Part shown: in pieces, positions 9,081-17,426 of the stretch
Numbering within the stretch: position 1 is the first letter of the stretch
Layout: every line of letters starts with the position of its first letter
NCBI GenBank assembly: GCA_031270845.1
Contig: JAISXF010000033.1
Coordinates: forward strand, 1-36,493
Reading direction: 5' to 3'
Source: Prevotellaceae bacterium
Lineage (GTDB): Bacteria > Bacteroidota > Bacteroidia > Bacteroidales > UBA932
Length of the DNA stretch: 36,493 bases
Program-made: the position numbers and the translations under genes
The notes under the pieces: generated by a model
The model's database searches: none
What the model was told of the DNA's origin: nothing
What the model saw: the letters and a program-made list of their open reading frames with translations, nothing else

Positions 9081-9803
9081 TACGATACGTACTGGAAATG
9101 AACCGGCTGACGAACGAGCTGACGAACGAAAGCACCGCCCATTCCGTAAATGTGCGTGTATATACAACCGACGACCTTGCAGAGACGCTCGCCGGCTGGA
9201 ACATTGGCATCAACATGCCCGAAGCGCTGACGACAATCGAGGCTACCGATGAGATAGAAATGGAATGGATCGAGGCCGGAGGAGGCGCTATCAATCTGCT
9301 ATTGGTGCATTTCCATCCTTCCATCCCGGGACACTATGCCGAAGGTGAGTACCCCACCGAAGCCGCGATATGGATCACACCGTCGAAGGAACTGTGCCGC
9401 ATAGCAAAGAATATCCCCCTGCACCATGCCGGGCAGGCAAGCCCAATATTCATTAGCAGTTTGTATGACGTGAAAACAGCAACAACGAACAGCAAGGTAA
9501 CGCGACAAGGCGACGGTACGCATCAGTGGCCGCAATATGAAGGTAGTGAGCGGCGGGGAAGGGGTCGGTATCGAGTTCGTAAGCCTGTCGAACGCTGGAA
9601 CCGTCTATCCGGTGCCGACGCTCGATATACTTGTCAATCATCCCTCGTCATTATTGGTCGTAGCACCGGCAGCAATGGCGCCGGACGAGAAGGTAACAGT
9701 TAAAGTAACGCCCGCCAACGGGCAAGTCGGATGCCCGCCGACGGGCAAAACGGTTAGCTGCCGGCAAACAATGGTTTTATCCGCCGGCAGGCGAAATAAT
9801 TAG
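9077..9803 (+). pseudogene. HU-like/DUF4469-like protein, frameshifted
   Basis: Two reading frames together resemble the Bacteroidota family with an N-terminal HU-like domain and a C-terminal Ig-like DUF4469 domain (recognised by pattern, not by search). The first frame (from 9077) contains VYTTDDLAETLAGWNIGI, LLVHFHPSIPGHYAEGEYP and SSLYDVKTATTNSKVTR. The family's continuation, KATVRISGRNMKVVSGGEG then PTLDILVNHPSSLLVVAP, lies in the +1 frame from about 9507. The switch is at CGA-C-AAG (9503-9509), as if one base were inserted or two lost. In the original frame translation runs on to 9703 through unrelated residues. The C-terminal tail is encoded by the dyad array at 9710-9793. The start codon overlaps the valS stop. 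A sequencing error is possible. Confidence 0.7.
9710..9793. repeat. tandem dyad array, 23-bp period, GC-rich
   Basis: Four palindromes are evenly spaced. GCCCGCCAACGGGC is centred at 9716.5, GCCCGCCGACGGGC at 9739.5, TGCCGGCA at 9762.5 and GCCGGC (inside CCGCCGGCAGGCG) at 9785.5, exactly 23 bp apart. The array covers the last codons of the frameshifted DUF4469-like gene and ends about 30 bp before the next start codon. It resembles the 21-bp arrays elsewhere in the window in layout, not in sequence. Confidence 0.85.
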
Positions 9804-9823
9804 ACACCATTAAAACATAAAGT

Positions 9824-12658
9824 ATGAAGCAGAATAGTATGAAATATTTATGTATAATAGGACTGTTGATCCTGTGGCCAGTCGCTAGTCAGGCTTCGCC
9901 CGAATGGCAGCGCAGAATCGTCAACTTCGAGCGAAGCCAATACAAGGCGGGATTTCAAACGTGGATGATAACACAATCCTCTATCGGCTGGATCTATGCC
10001 GCCAATAACCAGGGGCTGCTCGAGTTCGACGGCATCGGCTGGTCGCTATACCCGGTGCGGAATGAGATTGTCCGGTCGCTGAAGATAATCGGCGACCGAA
10101 TCTTCGTCGGAGGCAGTTCCGAATACGGGTTTTTCGAACCCGATGATACCGGGCGGCTCGCCTATCACTCCCTATCGGCCGGCGTGAAAAACTGGGGGGG
10201 AGAGACGTGGAACATCCTCTCCGACACCGTGCATACCTACTTCGTAAGCGACCGGCACATCCTTGTTTACACCGATACCACGCTGGTGGAGATGATCCCC
10301 GTGGAGCGGAAAATCGACCACTCCGGAATCATCCACAACCGCCTCTACGTAGGCACTACCGAAGGCATCTTCTTCTTAGAGCGCAGCCAGCTTGTCCTCC
10401 TAAGCCCTTCGGCCACGCTACGTAACAGCAAGTTTGTCGGGTTCCTTCCCCATCCCGGCCGCCTCCTGGCCGTTACCGCCGACGCCGGCCTATATCTGCT
10501 CGACGAGCATACCGTACAGCCGTTCTGTTCCGTTGCCGACAGCTTTATCAGCAGTAGCCGGCTGTTTGGCGCCACCATGTCCGGCTCCAAAATAATCTTA
10601 GGTTCCGTACAGCACGGTGCCTTTGTATTCGACGTGGAACAGCCGGACGGCAGCGAGTGGTTTAACCTTCGGAACGGGTTACACAACAATACCGTGCTGT
10701 GCTCTTATTTCGACCGTGACGGGAACCTGTGGCTGGGGCTTGACAAGGGCATCAGCTACATCGACCTAAACAGCGCTACGCGGCCGCTTTTTGCCACGCT
10801 ATCGCCTATCGGCACCGGGTATTGCTCGGCAGAGTACTGCGGCAGGTTCTATTTCGGCACCAACCAAGGATTATATATCCTCACGCCTGACGGCGGATAC
10901 CGATTGCTCCCCGGTTCGGAAGGGCAGATATGGTCGATGGCAACCATCGACCACTCCTTATTCTGTTCGGGCGACAACGGGATCATCGTCATCAATGCCT
11001 CCGAATCCTATAAAATCAACCTCCCCGGCGTCTGGGAAGTGTACGCTCCGGCAGCCCATCGCGATAAGCTAATAGCCGCCACCTACGACGGCCTGTGCAT
11101 CCTCGAGAAACACGACCATCGCTGGTGCTTTGCCTATACCATTCCCGACTTCTTCGACTCCGCAAGAGGCCTCTTGGAAGACGACGAACAGGGAAACTTT
11201 TGGATAGCCAATACCGGCAACCATATCCGAAAGATCCGCTTCAACGCAGGGCTGACCGCCATTGCCGATACCAAGCTCTACCCCGGCCCTGTGGTCTGCT
11301 GGCCGAACGGCTACTTCCGGCGGATCGATAACAGCATCGCTTTTTGCGCCAAAGACGGCATCTACCAATACAATCGCCTTTCCGATAGCTTCATCCGCTA
11401 CCCGCAGTTAGAGGCGCTGCTCGATGGCCAGCGCTACTACGAATACTTGTCGATCGATCCGATGAAAAACATCTGGTTCGTATCCGACCTCCGACTGAAA
11501 GTGCGTCCTTTTAAGGACGGCCGGTACCAACCGGTGTACAATACCGGGCTATGCAACGAGCTGATTAATCACTATGAAAACGTGTGGCTGCTCGACTCCA
11601 CAGTCGCCATCGTCTCCGTCGATAATGCGTTTATGAAGGTCGATTTCTCGAAGGAACGCCCGGTTCCGCCCGTGCCGACGTATATCAGGGAGTTCGGTAG
11701 CAGCAAGAACGACAGTATCATCTGCTACAACAATGCCCTGCCATCGGTGGCATTGCCCTATTCGCAGAACTCGGTGATGATCCGCTTTGCCGCCGCCGCC
11801 TTCCCGCTCCGGTCTGACATCCTGTACACCTGTCGGTTAAAGGGCATCGACAAAGAATGGAGCATCCCCTCTCCCAATACATTTAAGGAATATACCAACT
11901 TGCACGAAGGCCGCTACACGTTTGAAGTAAAAGCTATTGCCGGCGGCCATATGCAAGACGGATACAGCGCCGTCATGGACTTCGAAATACGGCCGCCATG
12001 GCACCGGTCGGCCATCGCGTTTGCCGTATATATAGCGCTAATACTGGCGGCATTATATATTATATATGAAAAAACAATCGGGAAGCAGAAGCAGATTATC
12101 CGCCTGAAACGGCAGGAACTCATCGCCCAAACCCGGCGGCACCGCGAAGAGACAAAGGTAAAAGACCAGGAAATATACGCCCTGCAGACCAAAAACCTGC
12201 AAGCCGAATTGAACTTCAAAACACAGGAACTTAGCGGATATATCCTGAATGTTATCCACAAAAACGAGATTCTTGAAGAAGTCAGGAAAAGCGCCTACGG
12301 TATTTCCAAAGACATTGACGAAAAGAAGGAATTGGCATCCGTCAAACAAAGAGTAACCCGGCTTATCAACCAAATCAACACCAACATCGCAACCGATAAC
12401 GACTACAAGGTGTTTGAATCCAATTTCAACCTTATCCATCAGGACTTTTTCAAACTGCTGGACGAACGGTTTCCGCAACTGAGCCGTAGCGACAAAATCC
12501 TCTGCGCGTACCTGAAAATGAACCTGTCGTCGAAAGAAATTGCGCCGTTATTGAGTGTTACTGTCCGTGGCGTAGAAGTAAACCGCTACCGCTTACGCAA
12601 GAAAATGAACCTCTCCCGCGATGTAAACCTGCCGGAATATATGCAGAACTTGAAATAG
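9824..12658 (+). CDS. membrane-anchored propeller sensor with LuxR-type HTH
   Basis: A 944-aa one-component transmembrane regulator. It has a signal/anchor peptide (MKYLCIIGLLILWPVASQA, from Met6). A periplasmic region of about 650 residues follows, with two-component-regulator-propeller type repeats (GWIYAANNQGLLEFDG, GNLWLGLDKGISYID, FYFGTNQGLYIL). Then come a Y_Y_Y domain (YTCRLKGIDKEWS...YTNLHEGRYTFEVKA, about 666-705), one transmembrane helix at about 728-750, a cytoplasmic coiled coil (about 750-810), and a LuxR/GerE-like helix-turn-helix at about 886-930 (LSSKEIAPLLSVTVRGVEVNRYRLRKKM). There is no histidine kinase or receiver domain. It probably senses a periplasmic ligand and binds DNA from the membrane (inference). 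The ligand and targets cannot be read from the context. Confidence 0.88.
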   Translation: MKQNSMKYLCIIGLLILWPVASQASPEWQRRIVNFERSQYKAGFQTWMITQSSIGWIYAANNQGLLEFDGIGWSLYPVRNEIVRSLKIIGDRIFVGGSSEYGFFEPDDTGRLAYHSLSAGVKNWGGETWNILSDTVHTYFVSDRHILVYTDTTLVEMIPVERKIDHSGIIHNRLYVGTTEGIFFLERSQLVLLSPSATLRNSKFVGFLPHPGRLLAVTADAGLYLLDEHTVQPFCSVADSFISSSRLFGATMSGSKIILGSVQHGAFVFDVEQPDGSEWFNLRNGLHNNTVLCSYFDRDGNLWLGLDKGISYIDLNSATRPLFATLSPIGTGYCSAEYCGRFYFGTNQGLYILTPDGGYRLLPGSEGQIWSMATIDHSLFCSGDNGIIVINASESYKINLPGVWEVYAPAAHRDKLIAATYDGLCILEKHDHRWCFAYTIPDFFDSARGLLEDDEQGNFWIANTGNHIRKIRFNAGLTAIADTKLYPGPVVCWPNGYFRRIDNSIAFCAKDGIYQYNRLSDSFIRYPQLEALLDGQRYYEYLSIDPMKNIWFVSDLRLKVRPFKDGRYQPVYNTGLCNELINHYENVWLLDSTVAIVSVDNAFMKVDFSKERPVPPVPTYIREFGSSKNDSIICYNNALPSVALPYSQNSVMIRFAAAAFPLRSDILYTCRLKGIDKEWSIPSPNTFKEYTNLHEGRYTFEVKAIAGGHMQDGYSAVMDFEIRPPWHRSAIAFAVYIALILAALYIIYEKTIGKQKQIIRLKRQELIAQTRRHREETKVKDQEIYALQTKNLQAELNFKTQELSGYILNVIHKNEILEEVRKSAYGISKDIDEKKELASVKQRVTRLINQINTNIATDNDYKVFESNFNLIHQDFFKLLDERFPQLSRSDKILCAYLKMNLSSKEIAPLLSVTVRGVEVNRYRLRKKMNLSRDVNLPEYMQNLK

Positions 12659-12697
12659 TCTCCCCCCCCGAAATACCGCTACTATGGCCGGTTCATG

Positions 12698-12761
12698 GGT
12701 TCGCATAGCCAAAACGGACGTCCGTTTTAGTATCCGGACGTCCGTTTTGGCTATGCGAACC
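12698..12761. repeat. perfect 27-bp inverted repeat, possible bidirectional terminator
   Basis: The left arm 12698-12724 and right arm 12735-12761 are perfectly complementary over 27 bp, with a 10-nt loop (TTTTAGTATC). Each arm contains its own palindrome CGGACGTCCG, centred at 12719.5 and 12739.5 (20 bp apart). So the element can fold as one long hairpin or as two small ones. It lies between the converging regulator gene and araC-type gene, where a shared terminator would be expected, but neither strand has a U-tract. A C8 homopolymer precedes it at 12662-12669. Confidence 0.9.
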
Positions 12762-12776
12762 GTTTATGTGCGAGTT

Positions 12777-13718
12777 CTACTTTGTGGCCGTTGTTTTGGC
12801 TTTGATTTTTGATTTTACCTTTGTTTTTGCTCTCGACGGCAACAGCGGCAGGATGTCGGCTATCCTGTCGATATTCTGATTGCGTATTTTGCTTGGCGAT
12901 ACGCCAAACGCTTTCTTGCAAAAACTGTTAAAATGTGCCGACGAGGAAAACTCGTAAGCAATCGACAATTCCTTAAATGTTTTCTTCGTACAGTTGATGT
13001 CATGGTAAATCCGTTTGGCTTTTTCCTGCGATAGCCACTGGTAGGCAGGCATACCAAACACTTTCATAAAGCGCTTCTTAAAGCCCGATAAACTGTAGTT
13101 GGTAACGAGCGCCAGTTCTTCGAGTCTCTTCACTTTATCAATATGCTTATACACCTGTTCCGAAAAACTGATGTCGCTATTTAGTATAGGATAAAAAAAC
13201 GCCAGCAGCTCTTCCTTCGGATAATAAGCGCGCATGTAAAAGAGTAATTCCCGTTGTTTAATCTCTTGAAAATAGAGACATTTCAGGCCATCGTCGAGCG
13301 AAGTAATCAGCAGTTTCAAGTAGGCCGCCACTCTCGCATTAATTTTCAAGAGGTGAGGCATATTCGACACAGCATATTTTTTCTTATTTTCGTACAGCAT
13401 TTCCAGCGGGAAATGATTACAAAAATTGATTTTGTTACGTACCCGAAGAATAATGGCCGACACATCTTCTTCTGTTTTCACAACACACCGTGTTTTAGCA
13501 GGCAAAAGCAATATCTCGCCTTTCTTAAACGATTGATTCAGGTATTTTCCATAAGAAAATTCCAGCTTTCCTTCCAGGAGGAATACAATTTCTAAATGGG
13601 GTTCATCTAATTCAAAGACATCCCCCTTCGATTTTTTTACATAATCAACAATCGGCAAACCGCCATTGTTATTATACATGTAGCAGTTTAAATGTTCTGC
13701 CGGATACAAAAGTTTCAT
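12777..13718 (-). CDS. AraC-family transcriptional regulator
   Basis: DNA-binding regulator of 313 aa. The N-terminal half looks like a cupin-type effector domain (EIVFLLEGKLEFSYGKY then FKKGEILLLPAKTRCVV, about residues 43-78). The C-terminal AraC/XylS domain spans about 190-285. The first HTH is in VKRLEELALVTNYSLSGFKK and the second in KTFKELSIAYEFSSSAHFN, followed by FCKKAFGVSPSKIR. The tail is very basic (AKTKVKSKIKAKTTATK), which is unusual and may add non-specific DNA contact. It stands alone, downstream of dnaG on the same strand, with its own promoter candidate far upstream (14060-14091). The effector is unknown. Confidence 0.9.
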   Translation of the reverse strand: MKLLYPAEHLNCYMYNNNGGLPIVDYVKKSKGDVFELDEPHLEIVFLLEGKLEFSYGKYLNQSFKKGEILLLPAKTRCVVKTEEDVSAIILRVRNKINFCNHFPLEMLYENKKKYAVSNMPHLLKINARVAAYLKLLITSLDDGLKCLYFQEIKQRELLFYMRAYYPKEELLAFFYPILNSDISFSEQVYKHIDKVKRLEELALVTNYSLSGFKKRFMKVFGMPAYQWLSQEKAKRIYHDINCTKKTFKELSIAYEFSSSAHFNSFCKKAFGVSPSKIRNQNIDRIADILPLLPSRAKTKVKSKIKAKTTATK

Positions 13719-14053
13719 TTGTGTAATGAGTTTAAAATTTTTAATAATTAATTAAATAAGTCTTTTACCTGTTTTAAGCACCTTACTGTAATAATATACA
13801 TTATTACACCGCCGAATATCCTGAAAGGCTTTGCCCCTTGCCGGTTGTTCCCGCCTTCTAACAACGCACCGACGACGTTTTAGCCGCCGACGGCTATTTC
13901 TGCGTGCGTTTGATACATCTTATTCTTTTCGACATGATTTTTTTTCGCCCGGTCGCTGCCGGCAGCTACTAAAAACTGACAATTCACTAAATTATAGTCG
14001 ATGTTTTTACCTGTATACAATCCAAAAAACGGTATTGCGGCATTCAGGAAAAC
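13719..14053 (-). other. long leader of the AraC gene
   Basis: No convincing gene. If the promoter at 14060-14091 serves the AraC gene, this is a roughly 335-nt untranslated leader. It holds a perfect inverted repeat TGTAATAAT-ATAC-ATTATTACA at 13787-13808, about 70 bp before the start codon, a plausible operator or hairpin. It also holds a GC-rich dyad TAGCCGCCGACGGCTA at 13881-13896 and a GTTGTT/AACAAC pair around 13844-13865. I recognise no known riboswitch. Confidence 0.45.
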
Positions 14054-14059
14054 AGGGTG

Positions 14060-14091
14060 CAAAGGTATAAAGTTTTCCTGAAAGATGCAAA
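14060..14091 (-). promoter_or_regulatory. promoter upstream of the AraC gene
   Basis: Minus-strand TTTG (14088-14091), a 20-bp spacer and TACCTTTG (14060-14067): a textbook Bacteroidota promoter. It lies downstream of the dnaG stop, so it must drive either the AraC gene through a long leader or an unannotated small RNA. Confidence 0.75.
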
Positions 14092-14161
14092 TATTGAATA
14101 AAAACATTTTTACATCTATTGATATACAACAAATTATTTTTTATTAAATGTCTCCATGATA

Positions 14162-16111
14162 TTAAAATATTAACCGCTTCAGGTCTTTCGACAGGCGTGT
14201 ACGGGTTTCGTGCAGTTGTGCTATCCGTTCCGATAACATTTGTACTTGTGCTTTGTCGTTAGCGGTTTGCGCGTCCAGTTGCTGTTGCATAAGCGATTTG
14301 GCTGCTACTTCTATAATGCGGGACTTATAGACTAATATCACTTTGGGGATTGTGTGCAGTAATTGCAGCGATTCCGGCGCGGTCGAGTTGATGTAGTCTT
14401 CGACCGTCAGCGGCGGCAGTTTATCCATAATATGAATGGCGAGGGTCGATAAACGGGCGTCGGGATGATGGATGAAGTGCTTGATGTATGCCTGATTGTC
14501 GTGTTCCGTAAGGCCGGCGTATTCCTCGAAAAGTTGGCGGTAGTGGAGGTTGGTAAATTTCAAATCGTCGTTCAGCAATTCGGTCATAATATATTCGGAT
14601 ACGTTTACGATGTGCGTTTCGTTGTCCTCGCCGATTCTTGTGAATAGCGGATTCGTACCGTATTTCAATAAGTAGTAAATGATTTCTTCTTCGGAACTGG
14701 CGAAGTAGCTGTTCGGCTCTATAAATCCGGGCAGGGGAACAGATGGAGGAGGCGTTTCCGGCGTGGGAGTTTCGCCGGCGGGCGCGGGAGGGCGGTTGCC
14801 ATCGTAGAGTTTTTCGCGGCGGAGTTTGGCTACTTCCCGCATCAACACGTCTTCGTCGATGTCCATCAGCCGGCTGCATTCTTTGACGTAAACCGTGCGG
14901 GTGATGGCGTCGGGAATGGCGCCGATGCTTCGTACGACATCCTTAATCAGTTCGGCGCGGCGAAGAGGATCATTTTTAGCGGCGTTGCTAAGGAGTTTTG
15001 TTTTGAATGAGATAAAGTCCTGTTCATTATCTTTGAGGAACGTTTCAAATTCGCTGCTGCTGTGCTTGCGGGCGAACGAGTCGGGGTCTTCGCCGTCGGG
15101 GAAGAGGGCGACTTTGACGTTCATGCCTTCTTCGAGTAGCATATCGATGCCGCGTAAAGAGGCTTTGATGCCCGCCGCGTCGCCGTCGTAAAGGACGGTT
15201 ACGTTGGGGGTGAAGCGTTTGATGAGGCGGATTTGTTCGATAGTCAATGAGGTGCCGCTCGATGCCACGACATTCTCAATACCCGCCTGGTGCATAGAGA
15301 TGACGTCGGTATAGCCTTCGACCAGATAACATTGCTGGGAGCGGACAATGGTGTTCTTCGCCTGAAAGATGCCGTATAGGACAAAGGTTTTGCTGTATAT
15401 TTCGCTTTCGGGCGAGTTGAGGTATTTGGCGACGTTCTTGTCCTGTCGCAGTGTCCGTGCGCCAAAGGCAATGACGCGGCCGCTTAGCGAATGAATGGGG
15501 AACATCACGCGCCCGGCGAAGCGGTCGAACAGCCCATGGTCCCCTTCGATGGAAAGCCCCGTGGCGACTAAAAATTCTTTTTTGTAGCCGGCTTTCAGCG
15601 CCATATCGCTAAAGGCAGTCCGCATGTCGGGCGAGTAGCCTAACTGGAATTTGCGAATAACCGGGTCGGAGAACCCGCGTTCGCGGAAATAGCTCAGTCC
15701 GATTGCCTGGCCGGCTGGACTGACCCACAGCTGTTCGCTAAAATAATCCTGTGCATAGGACGAAAGCACCATCATGCTTTCGCGGTTATTGTTCTCCTTT
15801 TGTTCTTCGGGGGTCAATTCGCGCTCGCGTATTTCGATGTTGTATTTCCGGGCGAGGTATTTGAGGGCTTCCACGTAGGTCAGGCTTTCGTGTGCCATTA
15901 CAAAGCTGACGACATTACCGGCCACTCCGCAACCAAAGCACTTATAAATACCCTTCGCCGGCGAGACGCTGAACGACGGCGTTTTCTCGCCATGAAAAGG
16001 ACAGCACGCCCAGTAGTTCGCGCCGCGCTTCTTCAGTGTCAGAAAATCGCCGATGACGTCTTTGATGTCGGCGGCGGCAAGGATTGCATGTATGGTGTTT
16101 TTATCAATCAT
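14162..16111 (-). CDS. dnaG: DNA primase
   Basis: Synthesises RNA primers at the replication fork together with the DnaB helicase. The 649-aa product has a CHC2 zinc-binding domain at the N-terminus (Cys37, His40, Cys58, Cys61 in CCPFHGEKTPSF and YKCFGCGVAG). The primase core comes next, with a TOPRIM domain from about residue 262 (YLVEGYTDVISMHQAG, then VTVLYDGDAAGIKA and FPDGEDPDS with the metal-binding acidic residues). A Pro-rich linker near 425-445 leads to a helical C-terminal helicase-interaction region. Length and motifs are normal. A possible 54-aa gene lies just upstream on the same strand. Confidence 0.98.
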   Translation of the reverse strand: MIDKNTIHAILAAADIKDVIGDFLTLKKRGANYWACCPFHGEKTPSFSVSPAKGIYKCFGCGVAGNVVSFVMAHESLTYVEALKYLARKYNIEIRERELTPEEQKENNNRESMMVLSSYAQDYFSEQLWVSPAGQAIGLSYFRERGFSDPVIRKFQLGYSPDMRTAFSDMALKAGYKKEFLVATGLSIEGDHGLFDRFAGRVMFPIHSLSGRVIAFGARTLRQDKNVAKYLNSPESEIYSKTFVLYGIFQAKNTIVRSQQCYLVEGYTDVISMHQAGIENVVASSGTSLTIEQIRLIKRFTPNVTVLYDGDAAGIKASLRGIDMLLEEGMNVKVALFPDGEDPDSFARKHSSSEFETFLKDNEQDFISFKTKLLSNAAKNDPLRRAELIKDVVRSIGAIPDAITRTVYVKECSRLMDIDEDVLMREVAKLRREKLYDGNRPPAPAGETPTPETPPPSVPLPGFIEPNSYFASSEEEIIYYLLKYGTNPLFTRIGEDNETHIVNVSEYIMTELLNDDLKFTNLHYRQLFEEYAGLTEHDNQAYIKHFIHHPDARLSTLAIHIMDKLPPLTVEDYINSTAPESLQLLHTIPKVILVYKSRIIEVAAKSLMQQQLDAQTANDKAQVQMLSERIAQLHETRTRLSKDLKRLIF

Positions 16112-16134
16112 CTGGCACTTTTTTCTAAACTAAA

Positions 16135-16299
16135 TCAACGTATGCAGCCGTGGCCAGCAAGGGCAGTATCAACGCTGTATGTATCGTTCTGTTGCCAAAT
16201 GGGCAACCAGTCCGGTTGTAGATGGCATTCCTCAAGCAACCCGATAAAGTGTTCTCCGGCTACGGAGCTGTCATCTACGGTAAGTGTTAATGTTGTCAT
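16135..16299 (-). CDS. possible 54-aa small protein upstream of dnaG
   Basis: An open frame of 54 codons starts at the ATG at 16299 and ends in TGA 23 nt before dnaG. The predicted product begins MTTLTLTVDDSSVAGEHF and continues GLLEECHLQPDWLPIW. The opening strand plus acidic helix resembles the start of small Bacteroidota proteins of antitoxin-like size, but I do not recognise the family. Support is position (same strand, tight spacing, fills the only gap between dnaG and the nucleotidyltransferase) and plausible composition. There is no partner toxin gene beside it. Confidence 0.4.
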   Translation of the reverse strand: MTTLTLTVDDSSVAGEHFIGLLEECHLQPDWLPIWQQNDTYSVDTALAGHGCIR

Positions 16300-16344
16300 G
16301 ATGATGGTATGCTGAATGTGTGAAATACGGAAATCATCGCCTCT

Positions 16345-17244
16345 CTAAAACAGCCTTTCGGGGTACGTGCCGGCGTTGTGCAGTTCCTGCAAGCGCTGGA
16401 CTACGGCGGGGCGGTCGTCCTTATAAGTGATGCCGAACCATTGCGAAGTGGTGGACAGCACGCGCACGGAGGCAATACCCCGCTGAATAAGTTCATTGAC
16501 GGCGTATGGAATAAAAAATTCCGATTTGGGATTCTGTCCGGACGCCTGCAGAAATTCCTTGAACAGCGCTTCGGAATGGGCGAAGTAGTCGGGCGTAAAG
16601 CCCCACATGTTCATCGACACCGGGGTATCGTCGGGGATGGCGACGGGCTGGTCGGTTTCGTCCGCATAGTAAATTTGTCCGGCGGTGCGTTTGATTTGAA
16701 AACGCTCGACGACGCCGGTCAGCTCGCCGGCATCGTTTACTTCGCAGACGCCGCGCGTAACGCCGCCCGTTTCCGACAGGGTATTTCCAACCTGAAAACC
16801 GACCATACAATAGCGGTTTTGCGCCGACGTGAGGGTGTTCAAATGAGCCGCCATCACGCGGAAGGAATCGACGCCGTAGTAATCGTCGGCATTGATGGCG
16901 GCGAAGGGTTCGCGGATCACCGGCGCGGCCATCAGGATGGCGTGGTTGGTACCCCAGGGCTTAACCCGCTCCGGCGCGTAGCTATACCCCGGAGGGACGG
17001 TTTCGATTTCCTGCTCTACGATTTCGTAAGCGACTTTGCCGCCAAAGCGGCGGGTAAATTCGCCAAACTCCGGTTCGAATGAGCGGCGGACAATAAATAC
17101 GACTTTGCCGAAGCCGGCGCGCAGGGCATCGTAAATCGAATAATCCATAATAACTTCGCCGTGCGGCCCTACGCCGTCAAGCTGTTTCAGTCCTCCGTAA
17201 CGGCTGCCCATGCCGGCGGCCATAATTAATAGTGTGGGTTGCAT
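16345..17244 (-). CDS. sugar nucleotidyltransferase (NDP-sugar pyrophosphorylase-like)
   Basis: Transfers a nucleotidyl group to a sugar phosphate. The 299-aa product begins MQPTLLIMAAGMGSRYGGLKQ, the nucleotide-binding signature of the NTP_transferase superfamily, with the supporting PFAAINADDYYG metal site near residues 110-121 and NMWGFTPDYF near 215. The frame is open up to 17361. But the TACCTTTG box at 17295-17302 lies inside that extension, and the family motif starts right at the ATG at 17244, so the shorter start is chosen. Bacteroidota homologues are usually annotated only as nucleotidyltransferase; a MurU-like role is possible. The actual sugar is unknown. Confidence 0.85.
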   Translation of the reverse strand: MQPTLLIMAAGMGSRYGGLKQLDGVGPHGEVIMDYSIYDALRAGFGKVVFIVRRSFEPEFGEFTRRFGGKVAYEIVEQEIETVPPGYSYAPERVKPWGTNHAILMAAPVIREPFAAINADDYYGVDSFRVMAAHLNTLTSAQNRYCMVGFQVGNTLSETGGVTRGVCEVNDAGELTGVVERFQIKRTAGQIYYADETDQPVAIPDDTPVSMNMWGFTPDYFAHSEALFKEFLQASGQNPKSEFFIPYAVNELIQRGIASVRVLSTTSQWFGITYKDDRPAVVQRLQELHNAGTYPERLF

Positions 17245-17294
17245 TGTTAAACGATTGTAATTTATATTAAATAACAGGGTTTTGTTTCGGTTGG

Positions 17295-17302
17295 CAAAGG
17301 TA
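17295..17302 (-). promoter_or_regulatory. -7 box of the nucleotidyltransferase gene
   Basis: TACCTTTG on the minus strand about 50 bp before the ATG at 17244; no clear TTTG -33 box. It decides the start codon, since longer versions of the frame begin upstream of it. Confidence 0.6.
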
Positions 17303-17396
17303 CGAAAAAAATTGGTTGCATCGTCGAGCCACTGCACGATTGAAGGGATGAACGGCTGCATGCCGGCGGGTCAATCCCACTGTCCATAAATTTCCG

Positions 17397-17404
17397 TACT
17401 TTTG
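17397..17404 (+). promoter_or_regulatory. -7 box of the permease gene
   Basis: TACTTTTG matches TAnnTTTG and lies about 22 bp before the ATG at 17427. The -33 region is poor. It forms a divergent promoter pair with the nucleotidyltransferase box about 95 bp away. Confidence 0.55.
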
Positions 17405-17426
17405 CAGCCATTTACAAATGATTTTT

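Noticed and set aside
13831-14107. Short frames of 75-79 aa on both strands upstream of the AraC gene
   Set aside because: No recognisable protein features; the minus-strand one starts upstream of the promoter box at 14060-14091 and they overlap each other.
17244-17361. 39-residue N-terminal extension of the nucleotidyltransferase
   Set aside because: The extension contains the gene's own TACCTTTG box, and the nucleotide-binding motif begins right after the internal ATG at 17244.
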